A stretch of DNA of 64,000 nt from Aquitalea magnusonii (GCF_003202035.1 NZ_QJKC01000002.1:251858-315857), one strand, 5' to 3'; positions 18,509-27,457 are shown, counted from the stretch's first letter. Notes: generated by a model not told the origin, from the sequence alone. Numbers and translations are program-made.

Positions 18509-20089
18509 CTAGTCCAGTACCCGGCCCTTGAGGGCAAACAGGCCTTGCGGACGCTTCTGGATGAACAGGATGATGAAGCCGAGGATGAGGATCTTGCCCA
18601 GCACCGCCCCCAGCGACGGTTCCAGAATCTTGTTGACGATGCCCAGGCCCATGGCCCCGGTGACGGTCCCGGCCAGCTGGCCCACCCCGCCCAGTACCAC
18701 CACCATGAAACTGTCCACGATATAGCCCTGCCCCAGCTCCGGGCCGACGTTGCCGATCTGGCTCAATGCCACCCCGCCCAGCCCGGCAATGCCGGAACCC
18801 AGACCGAAAGCCAGCATGTCCACCTTGCCGGTGGGCACCCCCACGCTATCGGCCATACGGCGGTTTTGCGTGACGGCACGCACGAACAGGCCCAGCCGGG
18901 TTTTGTTGAGCAGCAGCCAGGTGAGCACCAGCACGCCGGCAACAAAGGCGATGATGGCCAGCCGGTTATACGGCAGAGTGAGCGCCGGGGTGATTTCCCA
19001 GCCGCCGGACAGCCAGGACGGGTTGGCCACTTCCACGTTCTGCGCCCCAAACAGCATGCGCACCGCCTGGATCAGCATCAGGCTGATGCCCCAGGTGGCC
19101 AGCAGGGTTTCCAGCGGACGGCCATACAGATGGCGGATGATCAGCCGCTCCAGCGCCATGCCGATGACAAAGGTGACGGCAAAGGCCACCGGCAGCGCCG
19201 CCAGCAGATAGGCATCGAAAGCGCCCGGCCACCAGCTGCGGAACAGGTTCTGCACCACATAACTGGCGTAGGCGCCGATCATCAGCATTTCGCCATGCGC
19301 CATATTGATGACGCCCAACAGGCCATAGGTGATGGCCAGGCCCAGAGCGGCCAGCAGCAGTACCGAGCCCAGGCTGATGCCGCTGAAGGCATAGCCCAGC
19401 ATGTTGTAACGCCACTGGCTGGACTTGATGTCAGCCATGGCCTGACTGGCGGCGGCGCGCACGCTGGCTTCCGGCTCGCTGGCGGCTACCGTCAACGGCG
19501 CCAGCAGGCTGAGGGTGGCCGGGTCGGCACTGTCGGCCAGGGTGTGGATGGCGCTCAGCCGCTGTGCCGCATCCGGGCTGGCCAGTTGCAGGCGGGCGCT
19601 GGCCATGTGCAGGGCCTGTCTGACCTGGCTGTCCTGTTCCTGCTGTTGCCGGCTCAGCAGCAAGGGCAGCAGGCCGGGGTTGGCACTGTCCTGCAAGGCC
19701 TGGATGGCGCTCAGGCGCTTGCTGCGGTCCGGGTCGGCCAGATCACCGGCCGCATGAAACGCCTCCAGCGCGCTGCGCACGCTGTTGTTGACCGGCAAGG
19801 CATCCAGACTGGCGGCATCGCCAGCTACCGGCTGGCCGTTGTCCACATCGCTCAGCTTGCCGTCCGTCCCTTGCAACAGCACATGGTTGCCATCGGCACT
19901 GGTAAACAGCCTGCCCTCTTCCAGTGCGGCAACTGCCTGACGGCGCGGGCCATCGGCCTGCACCGTCCACTGGGTGATCAGCCCGGCACGGTCGGCCGGG
20001 TCGGCATGGGCCAGCTCGGTCAGCGGGCTGGCCGCCACCAGGCCGCTGTACAGCAACAGCAGCAGGAGCAAGGGTTTGAACAATTGCAT
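18509..20089 (-). CDS. urtB: urea ABC transporter permease UrtB, with exported helical-repeat domain
   Basis: 526 residues from the ATG at 20089. Residues 1-20 are a signal peptide (MQLFKPLLLLLLLYSGLVAA). Residues ~25-235 form the HEAT-like helical domain seen in UrtB proteins, with recurring D-x-x-K/A-R-L-S-A-I-x-x-L-x-D-S units. The C-terminal ~290 residues are a LivH-type permease (GVINMAHGEMLMIGAYASYV, then GIAGLGGVALSQIGNVGPELGQ). The long exported N-terminal domain separates UrtB from amino-acid LivH. A hairpin in the 141-base gap after urtA may lower its expression relative to urtA. Confidence 0.95.
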   Translation of the reverse strand: MQLFKPLLLLLLLYSGLVAASPLTELAHADPADRAGLITQWTVQADGPRRQAVAALEEGRLFTSADGNHVLLQGTDGKLSDVDNGQPVAGDAASLDALPVNNSVRSALEAFHAAGDLADPDRSKRLSAIQALQDSANPGLLPLLLSRQQQEQDSQVRQALHMASARLQLASPDAAQRLSAIHTLADSADPATLSLLAPLTVAASEPEASVRAAASQAMADIKSSQWRYNMLGYAFSGISLGSVLLLAALGLAITYGLLGVINMAHGEMLMIGAYASYVVQNLFRSWWPGAFDAYLLAALPVAFAVTFVIGMALERLIIRHLYGRPLETLLATWGISLMLIQAVRMLFGAQNVEVANPSWLSGGWEITPALTLPYNRLAIIAFVAGVLVLTWLLLNKTRLGLFVRAVTQNRRMADSVGVPTGKVDMLAFGLGSGIAGLGGVALSQIGNVGPELGQGYIVDSFMVVVLGGVGQLAGTVTGAMGLGIVNKILEPSLGAVLGKILILGFIILFIQKRPQGLFALKGRVLD

Positions 20090-20173
20090 GGTGCTTTCCT
20101 TACAGAATGTGCCCGCCACTACCCGGTCAGGGCAGCAGCGGGCAAGGGCGTGCGTCGTCCCGTGCTGTGCCTG

Positions 20174-20229
20174 AAACAATCAACAAGAGCGGCTGATAAA
20201 CAGGCACAGCAGGGATGTTGTCAGCCGCT
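20174..20229 (-). terminator. hairpin after urtA (attenuator)
   Basis: AGCGGCTGA and TCAGCCGCT (9 bp, loop 24) fall immediately after the urtA stop codon; on the minus strand a T-rich stretch follows. A partial terminator here would leave the binding protein more abundant than the membrane parts. Confidence 0.5.
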
Positions 20230-20230
20230 G

Positions 20231-21499
20231 TTACTTGCTCTTCACCGGGGTGTCGGGCTTCTTGTCATTCCCCGGAATGAAGGGGCTCCACGGTTGCGCG
20301 CGGATCGGGGTCTTGGTTTTCCACACCACCGAGAACTGGCCGTTGGGCTGGATTTCGCCAATCATCACCGGCTTGTGCAGGTGATGGTTTTTCGGGTCAA
20401 TTTCCAGAGTGAAACCGGACGGGGCAGCAAACTTGATGCCGGCCATGGCCTTGGTGACGGCGGCGACATCGGTGGTGCCGGCTTTCTTCACCGCCTCGGC
20501 CCACATATTGATGCCCACATAAGTGGCTTCCATCGGGTCGTTGGTCACCAGCTTGTCGGCATTCGCGAGGCCCTTCTTCTTGGCCCAGGCGCGGTAGTCG
20601 GCAATCCACTTGCTGTTCACCGGGTTCTTCACGCTCATGAAGTAGTTCCAGGCGGCCAGATGGCCCACCAGCGGCTTGGTGTCGATGCCCTTGAGTTCTT
20701 CCTCACCCACAGAGAAAGCCACCACCGGCACGTCGGTAGCTTTCAGGCCCTGATTGCCCAGTTCCTTGTAGAAGGGCACGTTGGAGTCGCCATTGATGGT
20801 GGAGATGACCGCCGTCTTGCCACCGGCAGCGAATTTCTTGATGTTGCCGACGATGGTCTGGTAATCGCTATGCCCGAAGGGGGTGTACATCTCCTGGATG
20901 TCTTCGTCCTTCACGCCCTTGCTGTGCAGGAAGGCCCGCAGGATCTTGTTGGTGGTGCGCGGGTAGACATAGTCGGTCCCCAGCAGGAAGAAGCGCTTGG
21001 CACCGCCGCCCTCCTTGCTCATCAGGTATTCCACCGCCGGAATGGCCTGCTGGTTGGGTGCCGCCCCGGTGTAGAACACATTGGGCGACATTTCCTCACC
21101 CTCGTACTGCACCGGGTAGAACAGCAGGCCGTTCAGCTCCTCGTACACCGGCAGTACCGATTTGCGTGAGACCGAGGTCCAACAGCCAAAGGTCACGGCT
21201 ACCTTGTCCTTGCTCAGCAGTTGACGCGCCTTTTCGGCAAACAGCGGCCAGTTGGAGGCCGGGTCTACCACCACCGGTTCCAGCTTCTTGCCCAGTACGC
21301 CGCCCTTGGCATTGATCTGGTCGATGGCAAACAGCGCCATGTCCTTGAGCGAGGTTTCCGAAATGGCCATGGTGCCGGACAGGGAGTGCAACACCCCTAC
21401 CTTGATGGTGTCGGCGGCAAAGGCCGGCATGGACATGAGGCCGGCGGCGGCCAGAACCAGCGGAGCGGACTTCAGAAAAGTGCGACGAGTGCTTGCCAT
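20231..21499 (-). CDS. urtA: urea ABC transporter substrate-binding protein UrtA
   Basis: 422 residues from the ATG at 21499, preceded by AGGGGA. The N-terminus MASTRRTFLKSAPLVLAAAG is a Tat signal peptide. TIKVGVLHSLSGTMAISETSLKDM and GCWTSVSRKSVLPVYEELNGLLFYPVQYEGEE (seen in pieces) are diagnostic of the urea/short-amide binding protein. The YVYPRTTN and NGDSNVPFYKEL segments are also conserved. First gene of the urt-ure cluster; its upstream region is shared with a divergent MFS gene. I found no convincing sigma-54 or nitrogen-regulator site there. Confidence 0.95.
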   Translation of the reverse strand: MASTRRTFLKSAPLVLAAAGLMSMPAFAADTIKVGVLHSLSGTMAISETSLKDMALFAIDQINAKGGVLGKKLEPVVVDPASNWPLFAEKARQLLSKDKVAVTFGCWTSVSRKSVLPVYEELNGLLFYPVQYEGEEMSPNVFYTGAAPNQQAIPAVEYLMSKEGGGAKRFFLLGTDYVYPRTTNKILRAFLHSKGVKDEDIQEMYTPFGHSDYQTIVGNIKKFAAGGKTAVISTINGDSNVPFYKELGNQGLKATDVPVVAFSVGEEELKGIDTKPLVGHLAAWNYFMSVKNPVNSKWIADYRAWAKKKGLANADKLVTNDPMEATYVGINMWAEAVKKAGTTDVAAVTKAMAGIKFAAPSGFTLEIDPKNHHLHKPVMIGEIQPNGQFSVVWKTKTPIRAQPWSPFIPGNDKKPDTPVKSK

Positions 21500-21678
21500 G
21501 TGATTCCCCTGATGATTGGTATGGATGTTGCGCTGCGTCATCAGAGTACGATCCACGCCCGGCCAGCAAAATACGTTACATGACGTAGCAGCCTGCGCAG
21601 GGCGGTACAGCCGCAGGCTTGCCGTACCGCCATGCCCTTGTGCTAGGCTGTCTCTCCCCCTTGCTACCGGAGCTGTTC

Positions 21679-22869
21679 ATGCTGCCACGCAGCGCCTGGC
21701 GTGATTTCACCGCCGTCATCTTTAGCGTGGCCCTGCTGGGCCTGGGTCTGGGCAGCACCATGCCGCTGACCGCCCTCACCCTCACTGCCCGTGGTTTTAG
21801 CCCGGAAGTGATCGGCTGGACCGTGGCGGCCAGTGCCGTGGGCGGCGTGCTGGCCACAGTGGCTGCCCCGGCGCTGGCGCTGCGGCTGGGGCGGCGCAAT
21901 GTGATGCTGGGCTGCCTGCTGCTGGCGACACTATCCGTCATGCCGCTGCAATACCTGGACAGCATTGCCGGCTGGCTGCTGGCGCGCTTTTTGTTTGGCG
22001 CGGCCATGGCCCCGCTGTTCGTGCTGGGGGAAAGCTGGATCAACACCCTGGCAGCCGACCATACACGTGGCCGCATCGTCGCCATCTACGCCACCTGCTT
22101 CACCGCCTGCCAGGTGCTGGGCCCCTTGCTGACCGACCTGCTGGCCCGCTGGCCACAGCAGGCTTTTCTCTGGTGTGGCGCGCTGTTCCTGCTGGGCGTT
22201 CCAGGCATCATGCTGGCCCGGCCGGAGCAGCGCACCGACATGCATGCGGACCACCCGCAGTCCGCAAGGGCCGACAAGGCCAGCAGTAGCGGCTGGCTGG
22301 AGATTGTGCGGCGTGCACCCGCCATTTTGCTGGGCACGGCGTTTTTTGCCTCATTCGACACGGTGATGCTCAGCTTTCTGCCACTGGTGGCCATGGAAGG
22401 CGGCATGAGCCAGAGCCGCGCACTGGCCTCCGCCTCCATCCTGCTGGCGGGCGACGCCACCTTGCAGTTTGGCATTGGCTGGCTGGCCGACCACCTTGGC
22501 CGCCGCCGGGTACATCTGCTGTGCGGAGTGCTGGTGTGCCTGCTGCTGCCCTTGCTGCCGTGGATGATGCAGCTACCGCTGCTGTGGGAGGCCTATCTGT
22601 TTGTGCTGGGTGGCTGCGCCGGTGCCATCTATACCTTGTCCATGGCAGCCAGCGGCGAATTGTTCAGCGGCGCGGCGCTGTTACGCATTTCCGGGCTGAT
22701 TTCACTGTGCTGGAATGCCTCCAGCAGCCTGGGCCCGGCCGCCACCGGCCTCTTGATGCAGCATGCCGGTTCGGCCTGGATGGTGGCCGTGCTATGGGCC
22801 ATCGCCCTGCTGTTTGTTGTCAGCGGCTGGCGGCAAGCGGCTGCCACAATAGCAAGCGCCCGACACTGA
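21679..22869 (+). CDS. MFS transporter (YcaD-like)
   Basis: 396 residues and about twelve membrane helices. The start at 21679 follows GGAG. ALRLGRRNVMLGCLLL is the loop-2/3 MFS motif and GESWINTLAADHTRGRIVAIY closely resembles the YcaD/UMF-type subgroup. FGIGWLADHLGRRRVHLLCG repeats the motif in the second half. A second protein of the same subgroup is encoded at 34145-35362. Substrate unknown; it is divergent from urtA but nothing ties it to urea. Confidence 0.85.
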   Translation: MLPRSAWRDFTAVIFSVALLGLGLGSTMPLTALTLTARGFSPEVIGWTVAASAVGGVLATVAAPALALRLGRRNVMLGCLLLATLSVMPLQYLDSIAGWLLARFLFGAAMAPLFVLGESWINTLAADHTRGRIVAIYATCFTACQVLGPLLTDLLARWPQQAFLWCGALFLLGVPGIMLARPEQRTDMHADHPQSARADKASSSGWLEIVRRAPAILLGTAFFASFDTVMLSFLPLVAMEGGMSQSRALASASILLAGDATLQFGIGWLADHLGRRRVHLLCGVLVCLLLPLLPWMMQLPLLWEAYLFVLGGCAGAIYTLSMAASGELFSGAALLRISGLISLCWNASSSLGPAATGLLMQHAGSAWMVAVLWAIALLFVVSGWRQAAATIASARH

Positions 22870-22934
22870 GCGCTTGCCAATGCACTGACTTTTTCGCAGG
22901 CTGGACGCCTTGACGGTTTTCAACGGAATTCACC

Positions 22935-24029
22935 ATGCAGCCAGCCAGACAACCATTGCGGCTACGCGCCCTGATTGCCCGTGAATGGCAGCAATTACGC
23001 AGTTTTCAAGCCAGCGACCGCCCCTGGCAGATGCCGCTGACCGCCGCGCTGGCCACCGGCCTGCCGCTCTTGATTGCCGCCTGGACCGGCCACCTGGCCT
23101 TTGGCCTGCTGTCGTCGCTGGGTGGCATGGCTTTTCTCTACCTGCCCGCCACCCCCATGCACCATCGCATGGTCACCATCATGGCCTGCAGCTTTGGCCT
23201 GATCGCCAGTTTCACCCTGGGCCTGTTAAGCCAACTACTACCGCTGGCCACGGCGCCGGTGCTGACGGTGATCACCATTCTGGTGACGATGATCTGCCGC
23301 TTCTACCGCCTGCCACCGCCCGGCAGTTATTTCTTCGTGATGGTGGCCGCGCTGGCCGCCTACACCCCGGTGCCCCTGCTGGAGATACCGCTGCGGGTTG
23401 GCCTGCTGGCCATGGGCAGCCTGCTGGCCTGCGTACTGGCCTTCGGCTATAGCCTGCATGTGTTGCGCTGGCGTACACCCAGACCGGTGCAGCCTTTGCC
23501 GGCGCCGGATTTCGACTTCGTGGTGATGGATGCACTGATCATCGGCCTCACCGTCGGCCTGTCGCTGCTGCTGGCCGAGTGGCTGCAGCTGCAACGCCCC
23601 TACTGGGTGCCGGTGAGTTGCCTGGCCGTGCTACAGGGTGCCAGCCTGCGCGCGGTGTGGAACCGCCAGTTGCAGCGGCTGCTGGGCACGGCACTCGGGC
23701 TGTTGCTGACCTGGGGGGTATTCAGCCTGCCGCTGAACGCCTGGTCGGTTGCCTTGCTGGTGATGCTGTTCACGGTGGTGGTGGAAACACTGGTGGTGCG
23801 CCACTACGGCATGGCCGCGGTGTTCATCACACCCATGGCAATCTTGCTGGCCGAGGCGGCTCATCTGGGCCAGGGCTCGGCCTTTCCCCTGATCGAGGCC
23901 CGCTTCTACGACACGCTGGCGGGCGGCCTGGTGGGCCTGCTGGGTGGCCTGGCCCTGCACCTGCCACCGTTGCGACAGGGCATCAGCCGGCTGATTCTGC
24001 GTGTGCTGCCGGTGAAGGACGCCAGCTGA
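22935..24029 (+). CDS. FUSC family inner-membrane protein (aromatic acid/fusaric acid exporter-like)
   Basis: 364 residues with two blocks of membrane helices (about 25-165 and 195-330) separated by a short loop. The second block (PYWVPVSCLAVLQGASLRAV, then RLLGTALGLLLTWGVFSLPL) is the FUSC signature shared with AaeB and fusaric acid resistance pumps. Shorter than AaeB (~655 residues) and lacks the large cytoplasmic domain; no membrane-fusion or outer-membrane partner gene is adjacent. It begins 65 bases after the MFS gene and may share its transcript. Confidence 0.75.
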   Translation: MQPARQPLRLRALIAREWQQLRSFQASDRPWQMPLTAALATGLPLLIAAWTGHLAFGLLSSLGGMAFLYLPATPMHHRMVTIMACSFGLIASFTLGLLSQLLPLATAPVLTVITILVTMICRFYRLPPPGSYFFVMVAALAAYTPVPLLEIPLRVGLLAMGSLLACVLAFGYSLHVLRWRTPRPVQPLPAPDFDFVVMDALIIGLTVGLSLLLAEWLQLQRPYWVPVSCLAVLQGASLRAVWNRQLQRLLGTALGLLLTWGVFSLPLNAWSVALLVMLFTVVVETLVVRHYGMAAVFITPMAILLAEAAHLGQGSAFPLIEARFYDTLAGGLVGLLGGLALHLPPLRQGISRLILRVLPVKDAS

Positions 24030-24030
24030 G

Positions 24031-25398
24031 TCAGTCCCGGTGGTCCTGGTGTTCCAGCGCGTCGGCATCGGCCTGCAGCCGGCTGCGCACAAAGTCGATA
24101 TGGCCGCGCAGCTCGTACAGCAAATCGCCAAAAGCCGCCGGCACCGTAATCTTGCTGACCGTGGCATCCACATGGGCCAGCCGGCGTAGCAATTCTTGCT
24201 GTTTGCCCGGCACAGTACGCTGCGCTACTGCCTCGCGCTCGATATCAAACAACACCCGGTACCAGCGATTGATGCCGGACTGGATGCGCCAGCGGTAAAT
24301 GGCGGGGGCCACTTTCAGTGCCGGTATCAGCAACAGCACCAAGGGCAGCATCACTGCCAGCGCCCGCGCCACCAGCCCGGCCAGCCAGAAGGGGAAGGTA
24401 CGGTACAGCAGACTTTTGCCAGAGGCGTAATAACGCTGGGCATCCGGGCTGAGGCGGATTTCATGCTCCACCAGCACCGGAAACTCGCCCGCTTTCTTGA
24501 ACAGGCCGGGCTTGCCATGTACCTCCCGCGCGGCATCCAGCAGCAGGTCGGACAAGGCCGGGTGCAGGCCGTCACGGGCAATCAGCTCCACGGTGGGGCC
24601 AATCAGCTGGGTATCGCTTTCGGGAATATCCTTGCCCAGATCCAGCCCGCCGCGCGGCAGGGTCAGTTTGTTCAGATAGCTGACCCGGCGGGCATAGGCA
24701 TCTGCCTGGACAAAGTTGAACAGATGAATGTCCGGCGTGTGCAAGAGCTGACGCAACAGGTCGGTGGAGGTGGAATCGCCCATCACGAACAGCGCATCCA
24801 CCTGCTTGTCCAGCAAGGACTTGACGGCATTGCCCGGCAGCGCGTCGAGCAAGATGGTCTTCCCGCCCGGTTCGATGCCATTGAGCTTGAGCAGCGCCAG
24901 CGCCAGGGTGTGAGTGCCGCTGCCCGGTTCGCCGATATCCAGCCGCATGCCCTGAAAGTCCGACAGCAAGGTCTTGGGCGCGCCACGGTAGAACACCATC
25001 AGCGGCTGATAGGAAATGCTGCCCAGCGACATCAGCCGGCTGCCATCCACCCCGCCGGCCTCGCCGCCCAGCACAAAACCCACATCCACCGCCTGACGCT
25101 TGTCCAGCAGGCGATGCAGATTATCCAGCGAGCCACCGGAAGGCAGTATCTTTACCTTCACCCCCTCACGCGCCAGGATGGCCTGATAACGCAAGGCGGT
25201 TTTCTCGAATACGCTGCCCGGTGGTCCGCTGGCGATGGTGAGGCTGGTCGGTGCCGCGGCATTGGTCAGCAGCAGCCCCAGCAGCATGATGGCCACGCCA
25301 GCCAGCACGATCATGAGCATGGACAGCACCAGACCGCGCCCGAACAGGGCATTCAGCCGGGCGGTCAGACGGGAAAACAGGCTGCGGGGAGAGAACAA
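24031..25398 (-). CDS. membrane-anchored TAXI-family (TRAP-type) substrate-binding protein
   Basis: I choose the TTG at 25398 because CAGGAG lies 7 bases before it; a TTG at 25431 opens the same frame without a site. Length 455. A membrane helix at about 20-45 anchors the protein. Residues ~50-340 match TAXI binding proteins (LTIASGPPGSVFEKTALRY, SGGSLDNLHRL, GEPGSGTHTLALALL). A second helix at about 345-370 returns to the cytoplasm and a ~85-residue helical tail follows. No TRAP permease gene is nearby, so this is probably a receptor rather than part of a transporter. It converges with the FUSC gene, one base between stops. Confidence 0.8.
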   Translation of the reverse strand: MFSPRSLFSRLTARLNALFGRGLVLSMLMIVLAGVAIMLLGLLLTNAAAPTSLTIASGPPGSVFEKTALRYQAILAREGVKVKILPSGGSLDNLHRLLDKRQAVDVGFVLGGEAGGVDGSRLMSLGSISYQPLMVFYRGAPKTLLSDFQGMRLDIGEPGSGTHTLALALLKLNGIEPGGKTILLDALPGNAVKSLLDKQVDALFVMGDSTSTDLLRQLLHTPDIHLFNFVQADAYARRVSYLNKLTLPRGGLDLGKDIPESDTQLIGPTVELIARDGLHPALSDLLLDAAREVHGKPGLFKKAGEFPVLVEHEIRLSPDAQRYYASGKSLLYRTFPFWLAGLVARALAVMLPLVLLLIPALKVAPAIYRWRIQSGINRWYRVLFDIEREAVAQRTVPGKQQELLRRLAHVDATVSKITVPAAFGDLLYELRGHIDFVRSRLQADADALEHQDHRD

Positions 25399-25517
25399 GG
25401 CAAGACTCCTGACTGGGAACGGCCTGCGCAACAGGCAGCATGGCCGGACCGCCGCAATCTACCACGGCTGCCCCGCCGCCGCGACCCTGGCCGGCGCGAG
25501 GCCGGGTATGATGGCGC

Positions 25518-25548
25518 TTGACTTCGAGTGCACTCCAACTTGCAGACT
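25518..25548 (+). promoter_or_regulatory. MerR-type operator/promoter with 19-base spacer
   Basis: TTGACT at 25518-25523 and a weak -10 (CAGACT) at 25543-25548 are separated by 19 bases. Between them is the perfect dyad GAGTGCACTC. An overlong spacer filled by a dyad is the hallmark of MerR-activated promoters, and TTGACTTCGAGTGCACTC closely resembles sites I know for this MerR subgroup. Transcription would begin at about 25555, exactly the start codon, so the mRNA may lack a leader. Confidence 0.7.
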
Positions 25549-25554
25549 GCCCCC

Positions 25555-26007
25555 ATGACCACACTCAGCATCCGCCAGATGGCCCGCCTCAGCGGACTGT
25601 CAGCCCATACCCTGCGCTATTACGAGGACATCGGGCTGATCGATCCGGTAGCGCGCAGCAGCAGCGGCCACCGCTGCTACGGCGAGCACGACCAGCGCTG
25701 GATTGCCTTCCTGCTGCGTCTGCGTGCCACCGGCATGCCGATACAGGACATGCTGGCCTATGCCACGCTGCGCCGGGACGGGCAGCAACTGGACAGTGTG
25801 GTCCGGCGTCAGCAGATGCTGCAACAGCATGTGCTGGCATTGGAAAACCGGCTGGCGACATTGCAAGACAATCTCAGCGTGATGCGCGACAAGGTGGCCT
25901 TCTACACCGGACTTGCCAGCGCCTTGCAAGCGGACGCTCAGCCGGACAGCACAGGAGCAGACCATGACCAACCCTCTTTACCAACAAGGCTGGAACCGCC
26001 TGCGTGA
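25555..26007 (+). CDS. MerR family transcriptional regulator
   Basis: 150 residues. Residues 1-70 are the MerR winged helix (SIRQMARLSGLSAHTLRYYEDIGLI, read in parts, then GHRCYGEHDQRWI). Residues 75-125 form the dimerisation coiled coil. There is no cysteine cluster for metal binding, so it belongs to the AdhR/NmlR-like group that senses electrophiles or other stress. The operator lies just upstream, indicating autoregulation. Its last 44 bases overlap the next gene, which it probably controls. Confidence 0.88.
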   Translation: MTTLSIRQMARLSGLSAHTLRYYEDIGLIDPVARSSSGHRCYGEHDQRWIAFLLRLRATGMPIQDMLAYATLRRDGQQLDSVVRRQQMLQQHVLALENRLATLQDNLSVMRDKVAFYTGLASALQADAQPDSTGADHDQPSLPTRLEPPA

Positions 26008-26344
26008 AGTCGACGCAGAGGCGGGCGAACGCGTGATTGCCAGCTTGCAGGACATCAGCCCGGACCTGGGGCGTTACATCATCGAATTCGGCTTTGGCGA
26101 GGTGTACAACCGCCCCGGCCTGAGCCTGCAACAGCGCGAGCTGGCCACCATTGCCGCACTGACGGCACTGGGCAATACCACACCGCAGCTGAAGGTGCAT
26201 ATTGCCGCCGGGCTCAATGTCGGGCTGAGCCAGCAGGAAATCCACGAAACCATCTTGCAGATGGCGCTGTATGCCGGTTTTCCGGCCGCACTCAACGGCA
26301 TGTTTGCGGCAAAAGAGGTATTTGCCGAACATGACGGGGCGTGA
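25964..26344 (+). CDS. carboxymuconolactone decarboxylase (CMD) family protein
   Basis: 126 residues. The start at 25964 follows AGGAG and lies inside the merR gene. Conserved CMD features are LSLQQRELATIAALTALG, the His of QLKVHIAAGLN and QEIHETILQMALYAG. It lacks the CxxC of AhpD-type peroxidase partners and is closer to PcaC. PcaC decarboxylates 4-carboxymuconolactone in protocatechuate breakdown, but with no pca genes nearby and a MerR partner a stress or detoxification role is more likely. Confidence 0.85.
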   Translation: MTNPLYQQGWNRLREVDAEAGERVIASLQDISPDLGRYIIEFGFGEVYNRPGLSLQQRELATIAALTALGNTTPQLKVHIAAGLNVGLSQQEIHETILQMALYAGFPAALNGMFAAKEVFAEHDGA

Positions 26345-26366
26345 AGTAACCGTTTCGGGCCATGTG

Positions 26367-26472
26367 CGGCTAACAAAAACCCTGCTGCTGCGTTGCGCCT
26401 CCTTGCCGTACTCAGTGTACTGTCTGCGTCGGCACGCCTTGCCCCAGGGACGCTACGCTATTTTGTTAGCCG
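26367..26472 (+). repeat. palindromic-ended intergenic repeat, copy B
   Basis: Bounded by CGGCTAACAAAA and TTTTGTTAGCCG, same orientation as copy A. Its interior matches copy A closely, including GTACTGTCTGCGTCGG and CGCTACGCTATTTTG. It begins 22 bases after the CMD gene stop codon. Confidence 0.8.
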
Positions 26473-26487
26473 CATTAACAAACGAAC

Positions 26488-26511
26488 GCTGCGCAAACCG
26501 CGTAGCGCAGC
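26488..26511 (-). terminator. candidate terminator of the two-component operon
   Basis: GCTGCGC and GCGCAGC form a 7-bp stem; on the minus strand it is followed by a T-rich stretch (GTTCGTTTGTTAA). It lies 25 bases beyond the response-regulator stop codon. Confidence 0.5.
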
Positions 26512-26536
26512 CTGCCGCGGGGGTGGTTAGCGGACC

Positions 26537-27457
26537 TTAAGCATGCCCGCGCCCCAGCGCCATGGCGGCGGCAGCGGTGCGGGTTTCCACCCCCAGCTTG
26601 GCAAACACATGCTCCAGATGCTTGTTGACCGTGCGCGGGCTCATGCCCAGGATGTCGGCAATGTCACGGTTGGTCTTGCCCAGGCTGAGCCAGTGCAGCA
26701 CTTCGGCTTCGCGCTGGGTCAGGCGGAAGGCCGCAATCAGTGCCGCCAGCGTGGCTTGCAGCCCTTCTTCGCGCAGCACCACCAGCCATTCCGGCTCGCC
26801 GGGAGTCAGATGAAAGCTGGCAAGCAGCTTCTGCCCGGCCTCGCCCGGCCATTGACCGGGCAGATCCTCGCCTTGCAGCCTGGCCTGCTGCGCCAGCGCG
26901 GCCCAGCGCCACAGTGCTTCCGGGGCCTGTTGATCCTCGACACCGAAATAGCGTTGCAATAGCTGCCGGGCCAGCGCGGTTTGCCACACCAGCCGTCCGC
27001 TGTCCGGGTTCAGAGCCAGGGTGGCCTGACCAAAAGCATCCAGCGCGCTGCTGGCCTGTTGCAGCTGACGGGCATTGGCGGTGTGGGCGGCAATGCGTGC
27101 CAGCACTTCCGGCGGGCGCAGCGGTTTGGTGACATAGTCGGCCCCGCCGGCGGCAAAGGCCGCCACCACGTGTTCGCTGTCGGTAAGGCCGGTCATGAAC
27201 ACGATGGGAATGGGCCGGGTAACGTAGTCCTGTTTCAGGCGACGCGCCACCTCGAAGCCGTCCATGCCCGGCATCACCGCATCCAGCAGGATCACATCCG
27301 GCAGGCTGAGCCTGGCCCGCTGCAAGGCGGCTTCGCCATGGGTGGCCACCAACACGGTATGGCCTGCTGCATCCAGCGCATCGTGCAGCATTTGCAGGTT
27401 GTCCGGCATGTCATCCACGATGAGCACCAGCGCGCTGCGGTTGGCCGCCTGTTCCAT
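26537..27457 (-). CDS. NarL/LuxR-type response regulator, partner of the permease-kinase
   Basis: 306 residues from the ATG at 27457; the frame is open upstream only because it runs into the kinase gene. Residues 8-125 are a receiver domain with the acidic pair DD15-16, phospho-acceptor Asp59 (VILLDAVMPGMDG) and the conserved Lys in VTKPLRPPE. A ~100-residue middle segment has no family I recognise. Residues ~240-300 are a LuxR helix-turn-helix (LTQREAEVLHWLSLGKTNRDI, read in parts). It starts 13 bases after the hybrid kinase gene and is surely its output. Targets are unknown; the urea cluster 5 kb away is a candidate. Confidence 0.9.
   Translation of the reverse strand: MEQAANRSALVLIVDDMPDNLQMLHDALDAAGHTVLVATHGEAALQRARLSLPDVILLDAVMPGMDGFEVARRLKQDYVTRPIPIVFMTGLTDSEHVVAAFAAGGADYVTKPLRPPEVLARIAAHTANARQLQQASSALDAFGQATLALNPDSGRLVWQTALARQLLQRYFGVEDQQAPEALWRWAALAQQARLQGEDLPGQWPGEAGQKLLASFHLTPGEPEWLVVLREEGLQATLAALIAAFRLTQREAEVLHWLSLGKTNRDIADILGMSPRTVNKHLEHVFAKLGVETRTAAAAMALGRGHA

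Noticed and set aside
18545-21169. 874-codon open frame on the plus strand opposite urtA-urtB
   Set aside because: It is antisense to two unmistakable urea-transport genes, is full of His/Gln/Gly runs, and reflects third-position GC bias. Similar antisense frames at 3300-4853, 12442-14328, 24196-25521, 29514-30932 and 56596-58509 were rejected for the same reason.
21500-21678. Possible sigma-54/NtrC promoter upstream of urtA, and a TACGT/ACGTA dyad at 21572-21587
   Set aside because: No GG-N10-GC pair with acceptable flanks was found, and the 5-bp dyad is too short to be meaningful.
26271-26540. Short plus-strand frame across repeat copy B (and similar ones in copies A and C)
   Set aside because: The shared peptide LLLRCASLP...RHALPQGRY comes from the repeat itself; there is no ribosome site and the reading context differs between copies, so it is not a gene family.
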